NCBI GenBank assembly: GCA_964558465.1
Contig: CAZLEF010000077.1
Location: 1-33,805 of the forward strand
Length of the DNA stretch: 33,805 bases
Direction of reading: 5' to 3'
Origin: JACJYC01 sp964558465
Lineage (GTDB): Bacteria > Bacteroidota > Bacteroidia > Chitinophagales > Saprospiraceae
Shown: piece after piece, positions 22,959-32,394 of the stretch
Position numbering within the stretch: position 1 is the first letter of the stretch
How the letters are laid out: the number at the start of each line of letters is the position of its first letter
Notes under the pieces: generated by a model
Databases searched by the model: none
Told to the model about the DNA's origin: nothing
The model's input: the letters and a program-made list of their open reading frames with translations, nothing else
Position numbers and translations under genes: made by a program

Positions 22959-25900
22959 ATGAAAAAAACCGTACAAATACTGGTACTAACCTTTCTCGCC
23001 ATTTCAGCCAGTGCCCAGGCGGACAAGGTTTCCGTCGTCAACAACCAGGAGGGCATGAAGCTGGTCGTCAACGGCAGCGACTTCTTCATCAACGGCATGA
23101 ACTGGGACTACTTCCCGATTGGCGCAAACTTCTCCTACAGCCTGTGGAAGCAGCCCGACGACATTATCCGGTCGGCCCTCGACGCCGAAATGTCCTTGCT
23201 GAAGAACATGGGCGTCAATGTGGTGCGGCAATACACCGGGGTACCCGCGCGGTGGATTCAGTACATCTATGAAAAATACGGCATCTACACCATGCTCAAC
23301 CACTCCTTCGGGCGCTATGGCCTGACATTGGGCGGTGCATGGGTCGCCAACACGGAATACGCCGACCCCCGCACACGGGATCTGCTGCTTGCGGAGGTGA
23401 AAGCGATGACCGCGGAATACAAAAACACGCCCGGCTTGCTGATGTACCTGCTCGGCAACGAAAACAATTACGGACTGTTCTGGGAAGGCGCCGAAACGGA
23501 AGACATCCCGGTTGAAGACCGAAAATCCACCGTTCGGGCAACGGCCATGTACAAACTCTTCAACGAGGCGGCGCTGGCCATGAAAGGTATTGACAATTCG
23601 CACCCTGTGGCCATGTGCAACGGCGACCTGCTTTTTATGGAAATCATCGTTAGGGAGTGTAAGGACGTGGACATTTTCGGGACAAATATGTACCGGGGCG
23701 TTTCCTTCGGGGATGCGTTCAGGCGGGTCAAGGAGGAGTTGAACAAACCCATTATGTTCACCGAGTTCGGTGCGGATGCGTTCAACGCCCTGAGCAATGA
23801 GGAGGACCAGCAATCCCAAGCCTACTATATGGTGGGCAACTGGAAGGAAATTTATGAAAATGCGGCAGGCCTGGGTAAAACGGGCAATAGCATCGGCGGC
23901 TTCACTTTCCAGTTCAGCGACGGCTGGTGGAAGTTCGGACAGACCAGCAACCTCGATGTCCACGACAACAATGCCTCATGGAGCAACGGCGGCTACCTGA
24001 ACGATTTTGCCGAGGGCGAAAACAACATGAACGAAGAGTGGTTCGGCATCTGCGCCAAAGGCCCGACCAACGAAAGGGGGCTTTACCAGCTATATCCCCG
24101 TGCGGCCTACTACGCCCTGAAGGAAGTTCACAGCCTCAATCCGCTGGACAAAGGCGCCACCCTTGTTTCCTTGGAAGATTTTTTTTCGAACATCCAGTTG
24201 ATGGATGCGGTGATCAAGGCACGCGGAGACCAGGCGGCCCTGGTTGGCGAACAGATGAAAAAGGTGCGCCTCAGCGAACTGCGGGCAGATTTTTACACGT
24301 TCAGCACAGGCGGCCGGCGGATTTCAACGCCCGACGACCCAACTCCCGGCCGGACGACTTTCCCCGATCAAGTGGGATTCGACCATATGGAGTCCTTTTT
24401 TATTGGCGTTGAAGCTAAACCCTCTGAGAGCTTTCGGGCCAAAGTTTCTTTCAACCTGCTCGGCAATGTGGCTACCAACCCCATCAACGAGATTTTTTAC
24501 GAAAACCGGGGCAGACCCCAAACCGTGCAATCGGTTAATCCGGGTACCAACCAAATCGAAACCGTAACGCTGTCGGATTTGGAACGCATCAAAGTATACC
24601 GGGCGGATGTCAGTTGGAACGCCAGGCATTTCGACCTCAAAGGGTTTTACCGCACCGGGCATTATCATTGGGGGTACGAGGGCGACTTCTTCGGCTTTTA
24701 CCCCGAAGCCAACTACGGCCCGAACATTGACATTTACAACGGCGAAGCGCCGTTCGGTTTTGAACTGACGGGCAAAAAGGTTTTCAAAAATCTTAAACTG
24801 GCTTTTGGCCCTCAATTGTGGTGGGGCGCCAACCCGGCAGTCCTGGCGAAATACAGCAGACAAATCGGCAAATTTGACATTACGGGCATTTTCCACGAAG
24901 ACCTCGACCGGCAAGCCCCCGCCGTGAGTTCTTTTGCAGTGCCTATCCCCCCCACCCGCAGGGCTGCGCTGCACCTGAAAAGGAAACTGGGTCCGGTCGG
25001 TATCGAACTCGGCGGCCTCTGGTCGAACTCCAACCGGGTCGGGGAGGTTTTCCAGATAGCGCACAAAACGACGGAAGGGAAATACGAGGTCTATCAGGAT
25101 GAAACCACCATGAAAGATACCTGGGGCGGCAAGGTTAAATTGACCTTTTCATCCGGTCCGTTCAACTGGTATGCCCAGGGAGCGGCGCATGGGATCCTCG
25201 CACAGGGCGGGGCCGATTATACCAAAACCTTCACCGGCTGGCGCCTGAAGGACAGCGGCAGCGGCAACCAGTACAATTTCCTCACCGGCTTTGCAATCGG
25301 GTTAGGCGACCTGCAGATTGCCCCCAACTTCCTCTGGCAAAAACCGATAGAAGACCCCATCCCGGCCGATGTACCCGCCCCCGGCAGGCCCAGGAACATC
25401 CTCGACGACCCCTTTGCCGTCAGGTCAAACCGGGAAACCATCGCCGGGGAAATCCTTTTGACCTATGACCCGACACCCGGTACCTGGATGTACGAATGGG
25501 ACAACGACATGGCCGAAGATGCGGCTTTGGCCGTCAGCGCCGGTTTCGTATACCGCCACCTGCCCACCACCCAGGACGCCGCCATCGGCATCCTCGGCGA
25601 CGGACGCACCATTTTTGCATTCCCCGGTGCGCCTCCTGCGCAAGACCTCTGGGAGGCTTATGCCCGCATGGTTTCAAAGCTAACCCCTGACTTCGGGCTC
25701 ATCGCCAACCTTTTCGCAGGGACGGCCCAGGCCAACGGCAGCGACGACCGCCTCATCAAACGCTTCGGCGGCGATTTGCGCCTCGTTTATAAAAAAACCA
25801 AATTCACCGCCATGGCCAAGGTCAACGATTGGGGGCCGTATGACTACCACCGCGACTTCAACCTGACCTTCCCGCTCCAACTCATGGCCGATATTTCCAC

Positions 25901-26114
25901 CAACCTCGCTAAACCATCCTGGTTTGACCTGCCCAATTCCCGCCTCGGCATCCGCTATACCTGGCGCTCACTCAACCAGTATTCGCCCCGCTATTGCCCG
26001 GCGACGACGCTGGATTCCAGGGGCGGAAGCGTTTGCGACCCCACCGCCATCGGTTTTGACAACGGACAGGAATGGGAACTGCAGACCTATTTACAAATCA
26101 GCATTGGCAACTAA
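22959..26114 (+). CDS. Clan GH-A (GH2-like TIM barrel) glycosidase fused to a C-terminal outer-membrane beta-barrel
   Basis: A 1051-residue protein in two parts. Residues 1-20 are a signal peptide. Residues ~22-400 form a (beta/alpha)8 barrel like the catalytic domain of GH2 and other clan GH-A retaining enzymes. It starts with LVVNGSDFFINGMNWDYFPI, includes GVNVVRQY, and has acid/base E168 (MYLLGNENNYG) and nucleophile E269 (IMFTEFGADA). The GH2 N-terminal beta domains are missing, so the exact family is open. Residues ~410-1051 are about 640 residues of alternating hydrophobic/polar strands with Trp/Tyr/Phe-rich turns (e.g. FDLKGFYRTGHYHWGYEGDF, LKLAFGPQLWWGANPAVLAK). This resembles a porin-like barrel, although the last residue is Asn rather than aromatic. 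It heads the operon, 20 nt before a glycan-binding lipoprotein. I infer a surface-anchored beta-glucan hydrolase. Confidence 0.75.
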   Translation: MKKTVQILVLTFLAISASAQADKVSVVNNQEGMKLVVNGSDFFINGMNWDYFPIGANFSYSLWKQPDDIIRSALDAEMSLLKNMGVNVVRQYTGVPARWIQYIYEKYGIYTMLNHSFGRYGLTLGGAWVANTEYADPRTRDLLLAEVKAMTAEYKNTPGLLMYLLGNENNYGLFWEGAETEDIPVEDRKSTVRATAMYKLFNEAALAMKGIDNSHPVAMCNGDLLFMEIIVRECKDVDIFGTNMYRGVSFGDAFRRVKEELNKPIMFTEFGADAFNALSNEEDQQSQAYYMVGNWKEIYENAAGLGKTGNSIGGFTFQFSDGWWKFGQTSNLDVHDNNASWSNGGYLNDFAEGENNMNEEWFGICAKGPTNERGLYQLYPRAAYYALKEVHSLNPLDKGATLVSLEDFFSNIQLMDAVIKARGDQAALVGEQMKKVRLSELRADFYTFSTGGRRISTPDDPTPGRTTFPDQVGFDHMESFFIGVEAKPSESFRAKVSFNLLGNVATNPINEIFYENRGRPQTVQSVNPGTNQIETVTLSDLERIKVYRADVSWNARHFDLKGFYRTGHYHWGYEGDFFGFYPEANYGPNIDIYNGEAPFGFELTGKKVFKNLKLAFGPQLWWGANPAVLAKYSRQIGKFDITGIFHEDLDRQAPAVSSFAVPIPPTRRAALHLKRKLGPVGIELGGLWSNSNRVGEVFQIAHKTTEGKYEVYQDETTMKDTWGGKVKLTFSSGPFNWYAQGAAHGILAQGGADYTKTFTGWRLKDSGSGNQYNFLTGFAIGLGDLQIAPNFLWQKPIEDPIPADVPAPGRPRNILDDPFAVRSNRETIAGEILLTYDPTPGTWMYEWDNDMAEDAALAVSAGFVYRHLPTTQDAAIGILGDGRTIFAFPGAPPAQDLWEAYARMVSKLTPDFGLIANLFAGTAQANGSDDRLIKRFGGDLRLVYKKTKFTAMAKVNDWGPYDYHRDFNLTFPLQLMADISTNLAKPSWFDLPNSRLGIRYTWRSLNQYSPRYCPATTLDSRGGSVCDPTAIGFDNGQEWELQTYLQISIGN

Positions 26115-26134
26115 CCAATATCAAAAAAACGGTC

Positions 26135-28009
26135 ATGAAAAATATAGAATATAAAATTTCAGCATTCACCCTGTTCATCTCACTGGCCATATTTACGGCG
26201 GTCAGTTGCAAGAGGGACCTCGACGACCTCGAACCGGCCACTTTTCCCACTACCGCAGAAGTGTTCATCGACGAGTTCAGCGCAGGTTTGAACTACGCTG
26301 CCTTCGGCGGCTCAAAGGTGACGGCCTTCGACGTGGACACCGAGGTGAAATACCAGGGCGCAGCCTCCATGAAATTTGCCGTGCCGGACGCCGGAGACCC
26401 CCAGGGGGCTTATGCAGGCGGCGGCTATTTTACCACAGTCGGGCGCGACCTGTCGGGCTACGATGCGCTCACCTTCTGGGCCAAGGCCTCCAAAGCGGCC
26501 ACGATTGATGTGGTCGGTTTTGGAAACGACTTTGGCGAGTCCAAATTTCAGGTCGTGCTGCCAGGCGTACAGGTCAACACCAACTGGAAAAAATACATCA
26601 TCCCCATCCCGGATCCTTCAAAACTGACGAAGGAAAGGGGCATGTTCTTCTACTCGGAAGGCCCGGAAGAAGGCCTCGGCTACACCTTCTGGATCGACGA
26701 GGTGACCTTTGAAAAACTGGGGACGCTTGCCCATCCTAAAGCGGCCATAATCGGAGGCCAGGATCTGGTGCGATCGGTGGAAACGGGCCAGACGATGAGC
26801 ATCGAAGGGCTGAAGATTTCCTTTAATATGCCGACGGGTGTGGACCAAAGCGTGGAGGCCGCCCCGTCGTATTTCACCTTTTTGTCTTCTAACCCCGCGG
26901 TAGCTACGGTCAGCAGCCTGGGTTTTGTTTCCATCATCGGCGCTGGTTCGGCGGTCATCACCGCCAAATTGGGCGACCTGGATGCCATAGGCTCTTTGAC
27001 CGTCAATTCAGCCGGGCAAGCCGAACTCCCAACAACCCCGGCGCCCACGCCTTCCGTCAGTGCCGACAACGTGATTTCCCTTTTCAGCAATGCCTACAAT
27101 AATGTTCCTGTGGACACCTGGAACACCCGCTGGCAATTTTCAACCGCTGAGGATTTTGACTTGCAAATAGCGGGGGACGACGTGAAGCGCTACCGGAACC
27201 TCAATTTCGTGGGTATCGAGTTTTCTTCCCAGACCATCAATGTGTCCGCCATGACACATTTCCATTTAGACATCTGGACGCCCGACCCTACCGAACTTCC
27301 GAAGGCCTTCAAGGTGCTGCTTGTTGATTTCGGGGCGAACGGCACTTTCGGCGGGGGCGACGACTCCTCACACGAGCTTTCGTTCACCCGGCCAACCCTT
27401 GTTTCAAAACAATGGGTGAGCCTGAACATTCCACTCTCCAGTTTCACAGGGCTGGTGAACAAGGCGCACCTCGCCCAGTTGGTATTATCCGGCGACTTGC
27501 CCAACGTATACATTGACAATGTGTATTTCTACAAAACCGGCGGCGGCGTTACGGCGCCCACAACTGCGGCGCCGGCGCCTGCGTTTAATGCTGCCAATGT
27601 AATCTCCGTCTTCAGCGATGCCTATACCAACATCGCCGGAACCGACCTCAATCCCAACTGGGGGCAAGCCACCCAGGTTTCCCAGGTACCGGTTGCCGGT
27701 AACAATACGCTCCTTTACACCGGCCTGAATTACCAGGGTATTCAACTGGGCAGCAACCAGAATTTAAGCAGCATGACCCACCTACACCTCGATTTCTGGA
27801 CGGCAAACTCCACTGAATTAAAGGTCTTCATTATCAGCCCGGGGCCGGCGGAGAAGCCTTATTCATTGTCCGTGCCCACATCCGGCTGGACGAGTATTGA
27901 TATTCCTTTGACCGAATTTTCAACGGTGGTTGACCTGACCAAGGTTTTCCAATTCAAGTTCGAGGGCAACGGGAATATCTACCTCGATAATATTTTATTT
28001 CACAAGTAA
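26135..28009 (+). CDS. Surface glycan-binding lipoprotein with Ig-like and repeated carbohydrate-binding-like domains
   Basis: A 624-residue lipoprotein from the ATG at 26135; a longer in-frame reading overlaps the upstream gene and lacks a signal peptide at its start. Lipobox TAVSC gives lipid C25. The acidic KRDLDDLEP after it suggests export to the cell surface. Residues ~40-190 are a jelly-roll domain (YQGAASMKFAVPDAGD, LTFWAKASKAATIDVVGFG, YTFWIDEVTFEKL) like CIA30/CBM modules. Residues ~205-300 are a BIG2-type Ig domain (NPAVATVSSLGFVSIIGAGS). Two homologous ~140-residue beta modules follow, about 305-470 and 485-624; each starts DNVISLFSNAYN or ANVISVFSDAYT and contains MTHFHLDIWTP or MTHLHLDFWTA. 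No catalytic motif was seen. It probably captures glucan for the neighbouring GH enzymes, in the role of SGBP proteins. Confidence 0.8.
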   Translation: MKNIEYKISAFTLFISLAIFTAVSCKRDLDDLEPATFPTTAEVFIDEFSAGLNYAAFGGSKVTAFDVDTEVKYQGAASMKFAVPDAGDPQGAYAGGGYFTTVGRDLSGYDALTFWAKASKAATIDVVGFGNDFGESKFQVVLPGVQVNTNWKKYIIPIPDPSKLTKERGMFFYSEGPEEGLGYTFWIDEVTFEKLGTLAHPKAAIIGGQDLVRSVETGQTMSIEGLKISFNMPTGVDQSVEAAPSYFTFLSSNPAVATVSSLGFVSIIGAGSAVITAKLGDLDAIGSLTVNSAGQAELPTTPAPTPSVSADNVISLFSNAYNNVPVDTWNTRWQFSTAEDFDLQIAGDDVKRYRNLNFVGIEFSSQTINVSAMTHFHLDIWTPDPTELPKAFKVLLVDFGANGTFGGGDDSSHELSFTRPTLVSKQWVSLNIPLSSFTGLVNKAHLAQLVLSGDLPNVYIDNVYFYKTGGGVTAPTTAAPAPAFNAANVISVFSDAYTNIAGTDLNPNWGQATQVSQVPVAGNNTLLYTGLNYQGIQLGSNQNLSSMTHLHLDFWTANSTELKVFIISPGPAEKPYSLSVPTSGWTSIDIPLTEFSTVVDLTKVFQFKFEGNGNIYLDNILFHK

Positions 28010-28021
28010 GCCTAAGCCTCC

Positions 28022-28060
28022 AAAACGGGGTGACTTTATTATTCACCCTGTTTTTATTTT
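28022..28060 (+). terminator. Intrinsic terminator inside the glycosidase gene series
   Basis: A 12-bp stem (AAAACGGGGTGA against TCACCCTGTTTT, one G-U pair) with a 9-nt loop is followed by TTTTTATTTT. It lies in the 79-nt gap between the binding lipoprotein and the GH16 gene. It would end or attenuate the first transcript, so the downstream genes may be expressed at a lower level or from their own promoter. Confidence 0.75.
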
Positions 28061-28088
28061 AAAATCAACCTGAATAATCATATTTACC

Positions 28089-28928
28089 ATGAAATGGAAT
28101 GTTTCAATTCTGATCAATAGCTTTCTGCTGATCGTTCTTTCTTTCGCTTTCCGGAGTTGCCAGGAGGTTGATAATGCCGTCATTGACCGCAACTACCAAC
28201 TGGTTTGGGGAGATGATTTCGACGGCCCCGCCGGTGAGGCTCCGGATCCTTCAAAATGGACTTACGACATCGGGATCGGCCCCGGAAATGACGGCTGGGG
28301 CAATCAGGAATTACAATACTACACCGACCGCCCTGAAAACATCGCCCTCGATGGAGCGGGCAACCTGGCCATTACGGCACGAAGCGAAAGTTACGCGGGT
28401 CGTGCCTTTACCTCGGGAAGAATCAATACAAAAGGTGTTTTCGACCAGGCCTACGGTCGCTTTGAAGCACGAATTAAAATGCCCTGGGGCCCTGGAATCT
28501 GGCCGGCTTTCTGGCTGCTTGGCGCCAATATTGATGCCGTTTCATGGCCGCAATGCGGCGAAATTGACATCATGGAATATCGTGGGCAGGAACCCAACCT
28601 GATTCATGGTTCTGTGCATGGCCCGGGCTATTCGGGGGGAGCGGCCATTACCAAAAGTTTTGGTTTTACCAACAACCGCTTCGATGTGGATTTCCATGTT
28701 TTTGCCATTGAATGGGGGGAAGATTACATCGATTATTATGTTGACGATACCATTTATCAGCGGATCAGGCCGGAAGATGTTTCCGGAGAATGGGTCTACG
28801 ACCATCCCTTTTTCATCATCCTGAATGTTGCCGTGGGCGGCAATTATGTGGGCTTTCCGACGCCCCAGACGCCTTTTCCGCAGACGATGCTGGTGGATTA
28901 TGTCAGGGTTTACAAAGAGGCTAACTGA
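28089..28928 (+). CDS. GH16 family endo-beta-1,3-glucanase (laminarinase-type), probable lipoprotein
   Basis: A 279-residue protein. Residues 1-23 are hydrophobic with Cys at 24 (FRSC followed by QEVDN), a weak lipobox whose acidic/polar flank fits a surface lipoprotein. The rest is a GH16 jelly roll: LVWGDDFDGPAGEAPDPSKW, NQELQYYTDRPENI, FTSGRINTKGVFDQAYGRFE and GIWPAFWLLG. The catalytic motif GEIDIMEYRG gives nucleophile E158, helper D160 and acid/base E163; the extra Met between I161 and E163 is the beta-bulge form of laminarinases and lichenases. IHGSVHGPG, WVYDHPFFIILNVAVGGNYVG and VDYVRVYK complete the fold. The enzyme should cut beta-1,3- or mixed beta-1,3/1,4-glucan. It is preceded by a terminator and followed closely by the phosphorylase gene. 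Confidence 0.92.
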   Translation: MKWNVSILINSFLLIVLSFAFRSCQEVDNAVIDRNYQLVWGDDFDGPAGEAPDPSKWTYDIGIGPGNDGWGNQELQYYTDRPENIALDGAGNLAITARSESYAGRAFTSGRINTKGVFDQAYGRFEARIKMPWGPGIWPAFWLLGANIDAVSWPQCGEIDIMEYRGQEPNLIHGSVHGPGYSGGAAITKSFGFTNNRFDVDFHVFAIEWGEDYIDYYVDDTIYQRIRPEDVSGEWVYDHPFFIILNVAVGGNYVGFPTPQTPFPQTMLVDYVRVYKEAN

Positions 28929-28949
28929 TTGCATACGCAAAGACGATTC

Positions 28950-31900
28950 ATGGAAACCGGAAATTCATTAAATGGTATGGAACTGCAATATACCCAAATA
29001 GAGGGCGACAACTATTTTAAAATACCGGACAGCGAGGCGCTTCGCCCTTTTTTTATGAGCATTGTCAGCGACTCCGACCACTGGATGTTCATTTCCAGCA
29101 ACGGCGGATTGACCGCAGGGCGAAAAAATGCCGATTCTGCGCTGTTTCCTTATTATACCGACGACAAAATAACCGAGTCCGCCGAAAACACGGGCAGCAA
29201 GTCCGTCTTCCTGGTCGGTGATGGCGGCGCCCAACATGCCTGGGAACCCTTTTCCAACCGGTATGAAGGCATACACCGCACCAGCCGGAATTTGTACAAA
29301 CATATTTTCGGGAATAAAATCATTTTCGAAGAAATAAACCACGACCTGCAACTGACCTTCCGGGTGGCATGGAATTTCAGCGATAAATTTGGTTTTGTCA
29401 GAAAATCAAGGTTGATCAACCATTCGCCCACCGGGGTCGGTATTTCTCTATTGGACGGCATCCGGAATATATTGCCTTCCGGCGTGCCCAGCAGTTTGCA
29501 AAACAGCGCCAGCAACCTCGTGGACGCTTATAAAAGAAGCGAATTAGACAAGGCTACAGGCCTGGGTATCTATGCGCTGAGCGCCATCATTGTGGACAAA
29601 GCCGAACCCAGCGAAGCGCTGAAAGCCAACGTGATTTGGTCGCTCGGCCTTGAAAACCCGACGTGTTTGCTTTCCTCCCTGCAACTCCCTGCTTTCAGGA
29701 AAGGAATCCCGCTCCGGCAGGAAGAAGATATAAAAGCGGAAAAAGGGGCCTATTTCCTTCACAAAAAAATATCGCTGCCCCCTCATGGTGAAAAAGAATG
29801 GATGATTGTCGCCAATGTGAATCAAAGCCATGCGGCGGTCGCCCAACTTTTGAATTTCATTAAAAATGAAAAAGAATTATACCAACTCGTCAACCAGGAT
29901 ATAACAGCCGGCGCCAAACGCCTGTTTGCACTGAACGCCGCCGCCGACGGACTGCAGCGGACCTCCGACGACCGCCGGGACACCCGCCACTTTTCCAATG
30001 TACTTTTTAATATTATGCGGGGCGGCATTTTTGACCATAATTATCAAATCGAAAAATGGGATTTCAGCCATTATTTATCCAATGCCAATCCTGCCGTTTT
30101 TGAAAACGCGAAACCTGTTCTCGATCCATTGCCCGGTATTTTTTCATTTTTTGATTTAAAAGAAATAGCGCAGCAAAGCGGGGATGCCCATTTCACGAGA
30201 TTATGCCTCGAATACATGCCCCTCAGATTCAGCCGCCGGCACGGCGACCCCAGTCGCCCCTGGAACTGGTTTTCCATCAACACCCGCAGCGAAAAGGACG
30301 GCTCGAAAATATTGGATTACCAGGGCAATTGGCGGGACATCTTTCAAAACTGGGAAGCGCTGGCTCACGCCTACCCGGCGTTCATCGAAAGTATGGTGCA
30401 TAAGTTTTTGAATGCGACCACATTCGATGGGTACAACCCTTACCGGGTGACCAAAGACGGCTTCGACTGGGAAACCATCGAGCCGGACAACCCCTGGTCG
30501 TATATCGGCTACTGGGGCGACCACCAGATCATTTATTTGCTCAAATTTCTGGAATTTATGGAAGACCATGCACCCGGAAAATTGAACAGCTATTTCGATA
30601 AGGAACGCTTCGTTTACGCAAATGTGCCGTATAAAATAAAAAGTTACGAAGACATCCTCCAAAATCCGAAAGATACCATCGGGTTTGACCATGAACTGGA
30701 CAAAAAAATCCGTTTGGAAAAAGAAAATTCAGGCGCGGACGGGGCCTTGTTGCGGGATGAAAAGGGCGATATCTATGCAGTGACATTTGCAGAAAAAATA
30801 TTGGCGACGGTATTGGCCAAATTGTCCAATTTTATTCCAGAAGGCGGTATCTGGATGAACACCCAGCGGCCCGAATGGAACGACGCCAACAACGCCCTGG
30901 TGGGCAACGGCGTCTCTGTGGTGACGCTCTGTTATTTGCGGCGGTTTTTATTCTTTTTCAAAAAAATATTGGCTGCTTCGGAATTGAAGCAGGTAAGCCT
31001 TTCCAGTGAACTGGTTGTTTTTTTGAACAACGTGTCGCTGACATTAAAAAACCACCGGCATTTGCTTTCCGGGAAAATAAATGACTACGACCGCCGGCGG
31101 GTATTGGACGGTTTGGGGAAAGCGGGCAGCGAATACCGCAACCGTATTTACAGCCGTCCATTTTCAGGAATTAAACAGGCTGTTCCTTTAGATGAAATAG
31201 GGCAGTTTTTTGACCTGAGCCTCCGCTTTCTGGAACATGCGATTGACGCCAATAAAAGGCCCGACCATTTGTACCATGCCTATAACCTGATGACGCCCGA
31301 AAGCGATGATAAAATTTCCATCTCCTGGTTGAGCGAAATGCTGGAGGGGCAGGTGGCCGTATTGAGTTCCAAATATTTATCAGCCCATGAAGCCTTAATG
31401 CTTTTGGACAGTTTGAAAAAAAGCAAATTGTTCCGGCCCGACCAATACAGTTACCTGCTTTATCCCAACAAAGACTTGCCGGGCTTTTTAGAAAAAAACA
31501 ATTTGCCCCAAAAAGCCGTCGAGTCGTCTGTCTTGCTCACCCGGTTGGTATCCGACGGCAATGTGGACATTATTGAAAAGGACGTCAATGGCGTCCACCA
31601 TTTCAACAGCAATTTTAAAAATGCCAACGACCTGAACGCCGCATTGACCGAGCTGTCCAAAACCAAATATGCGCCCCTCGTTGAAAAAGACAAAAAGCAG
31701 GTGCTGCAAATATTTGAAGAGCTGTTCAACCACAAGGCGTTCACCGGGCGGTCGGGTACATTTTTCGGCTATGAAGGTTTGGGCTCCATTTATTGGCATA
31801 TGGTGTCGAAACTGCTGCTCGCGGTGCAGGAGTGCTGTGTGAAAGCCGTTGAGGACGGCGAAAGCGAGGAAGTCGCGGGCAGGCTGCTGGCGCATTTTTA

Positions 31901-32393
31901 CGAAATCAATGAAGGCATTGGCGTCCACAAACCGCCGTCGCTTTACGGCGCATTCCCTACCGACCCGTACTCCCATACGCCCGCCGGAAAAGGGGCGCAG
32001 CAGCCCGGCATGACAGGACAGGTAAAGGAAGATATTCTGAGCAGGTTCGGCGAGTTGGGCGTTTTTGTCAAAAATGGCCAATTGCATTTCAACCCTTGCC
32101 TGCTGCGGAAAAGCGAGTTCCTCGGAGAAGACCAAATATTCGAATATGTGGATGTCCATCAGGAATTCCAGCGAATACCGCTCCAAAAAGGGTCTCTCTG
32201 TTTTACCTGCTGCCAGGTGCCGGTTGTGTACCAACTGGCCGCGGAGGACCGCCTGACAACCCTGTACAAAAACAACGTTTCCACCACTTCCAACCATTTG
32301 AACCTGGATGCCCGCACCAGCCGGGAGATCTTCAGCAGGACCGGCGAGGTCGTGCAAATTAATGTTCAAATCAGGGCGTCAATTTTAAAATAA
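28950..32393 (+). CDS. GH94/GH149/GH161-type beta-glucan phosphorylase-like protein
   Basis: A 1147-residue protein without signal peptide, hence cytoplasmic. The ATG at 28950 was preferred to a TTG at 28929. The N-terminal ~300 residues are beta-sandwich-like (SDHWMFISSNGGLTAGR, LTFRVAWNFSD). An (alpha/alpha)6-type region follows: NVLFNIMRGGIF, GNWRDIFQNWEALAHAYPA, YIGYWGDHQIIYLLKFLE and TQRPEWNDANNALVGNG. The last resembles the catalytic DWND motif of GH94 phosphorylases, with D645 as probable general acid. Length (~1150) is far above GH94 (~800) but close to GH149 and GH161, the families of beta-1,3-oligoglucan and beta-1,3-glucan phosphorylases. With GH16 and GH17 neighbours, phosphorolysis of imported beta-1,3-gluco-oligosaccharides to glucose-1-phosphate is the likely role. 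GH149 versus GH161 was not resolved. The next ATG follows one base after its stop. Confidence 0.75.
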   Translation: METGNSLNGMELQYTQIEGDNYFKIPDSEALRPFFMSIVSDSDHWMFISSNGGLTAGRKNADSALFPYYTDDKITESAENTGSKSVFLVGDGGAQHAWEPFSNRYEGIHRTSRNLYKHIFGNKIIFEEINHDLQLTFRVAWNFSDKFGFVRKSRLINHSPTGVGISLLDGIRNILPSGVPSSLQNSASNLVDAYKRSELDKATGLGIYALSAIIVDKAEPSEALKANVIWSLGLENPTCLLSSLQLPAFRKGIPLRQEEDIKAEKGAYFLHKKISLPPHGEKEWMIVANVNQSHAAVAQLLNFIKNEKELYQLVNQDITAGAKRLFALNAAADGLQRTSDDRRDTRHFSNVLFNIMRGGIFDHNYQIEKWDFSHYLSNANPAVFENAKPVLDPLPGIFSFFDLKEIAQQSGDAHFTRLCLEYMPLRFSRRHGDPSRPWNWFSINTRSEKDGSKILDYQGNWRDIFQNWEALAHAYPAFIESMVHKFLNATTFDGYNPYRVTKDGFDWETIEPDNPWSYIGYWGDHQIIYLLKFLEFMEDHAPGKLNSYFDKERFVYANVPYKIKSYEDILQNPKDTIGFDHELDKKIRLEKENSGADGALLRDEKGDIYAVTFAEKILATVLAKLSNFIPEGGIWMNTQRPEWNDANNALVGNGVSVVTLCYLRRFLFFFKKILAASELKQVSLSSELVVFLNNVSLTLKNHRHLLSGKINDYDRRRVLDGLGKAGSEYRNRIYSRPFSGIKQAVPLDEIGQFFDLSLRFLEHAIDANKRPDHLYHAYNLMTPESDDKISISWLSEMLEGQVAVLSSKYLSAHEALMLLDSLKKSKLFRPDQYSYLLYPNKDLPGFLEKNNLPQKAVESSVLLTRLVSDGNVDIIEKDVNGVHHFNSNFKNANDLNAALTELSKTKYAPLVEKDKKQVLQIFEELFNHKAFTGRSGTFFGYEGLGSIYWHMVSKLLLAVQECCVKAVEDGESEEVAGRLLAHFYEINEGIGVHKPPSLYGAFPTDPYSHTPAGKGAQQPGMTGQVKEDILSRFGELGVFVKNGQLHFNPCLLRKSEFLGEDQIFEYVDVHQEFQRIPLQKGSLCFTCCQVPVVYQLAAEDRLTTLYKNNVSTTSNHLNLDARTSREIFSRTGEVVQINVQIRASILK

Positions 32394-32394
32394 C

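Noticed and set aside
23004..23963. 319-codon minus-strand frame opposite the GH-A catalytic domain
   Set aside because: The plus strand shows a signal peptide and both catalytic glutamates; the antisense frame is a by-product of codon bias.
22960..24150. Complete GH2 beta-galactosidase or glucuronidase
   Set aside because: The sugar-binding and Ig-like N-terminal domains of GH2 are absent and the barrel starts right after the signal peptide, so only clan GH-A membership is claimed.
31488..32369. 293-codon minus-strand frame opposite the phosphorylase gene
   Set aside because: Overlaps the end of a continuous 1147-codon gene whose neighbours are on the same strand; composition is not protein-like.
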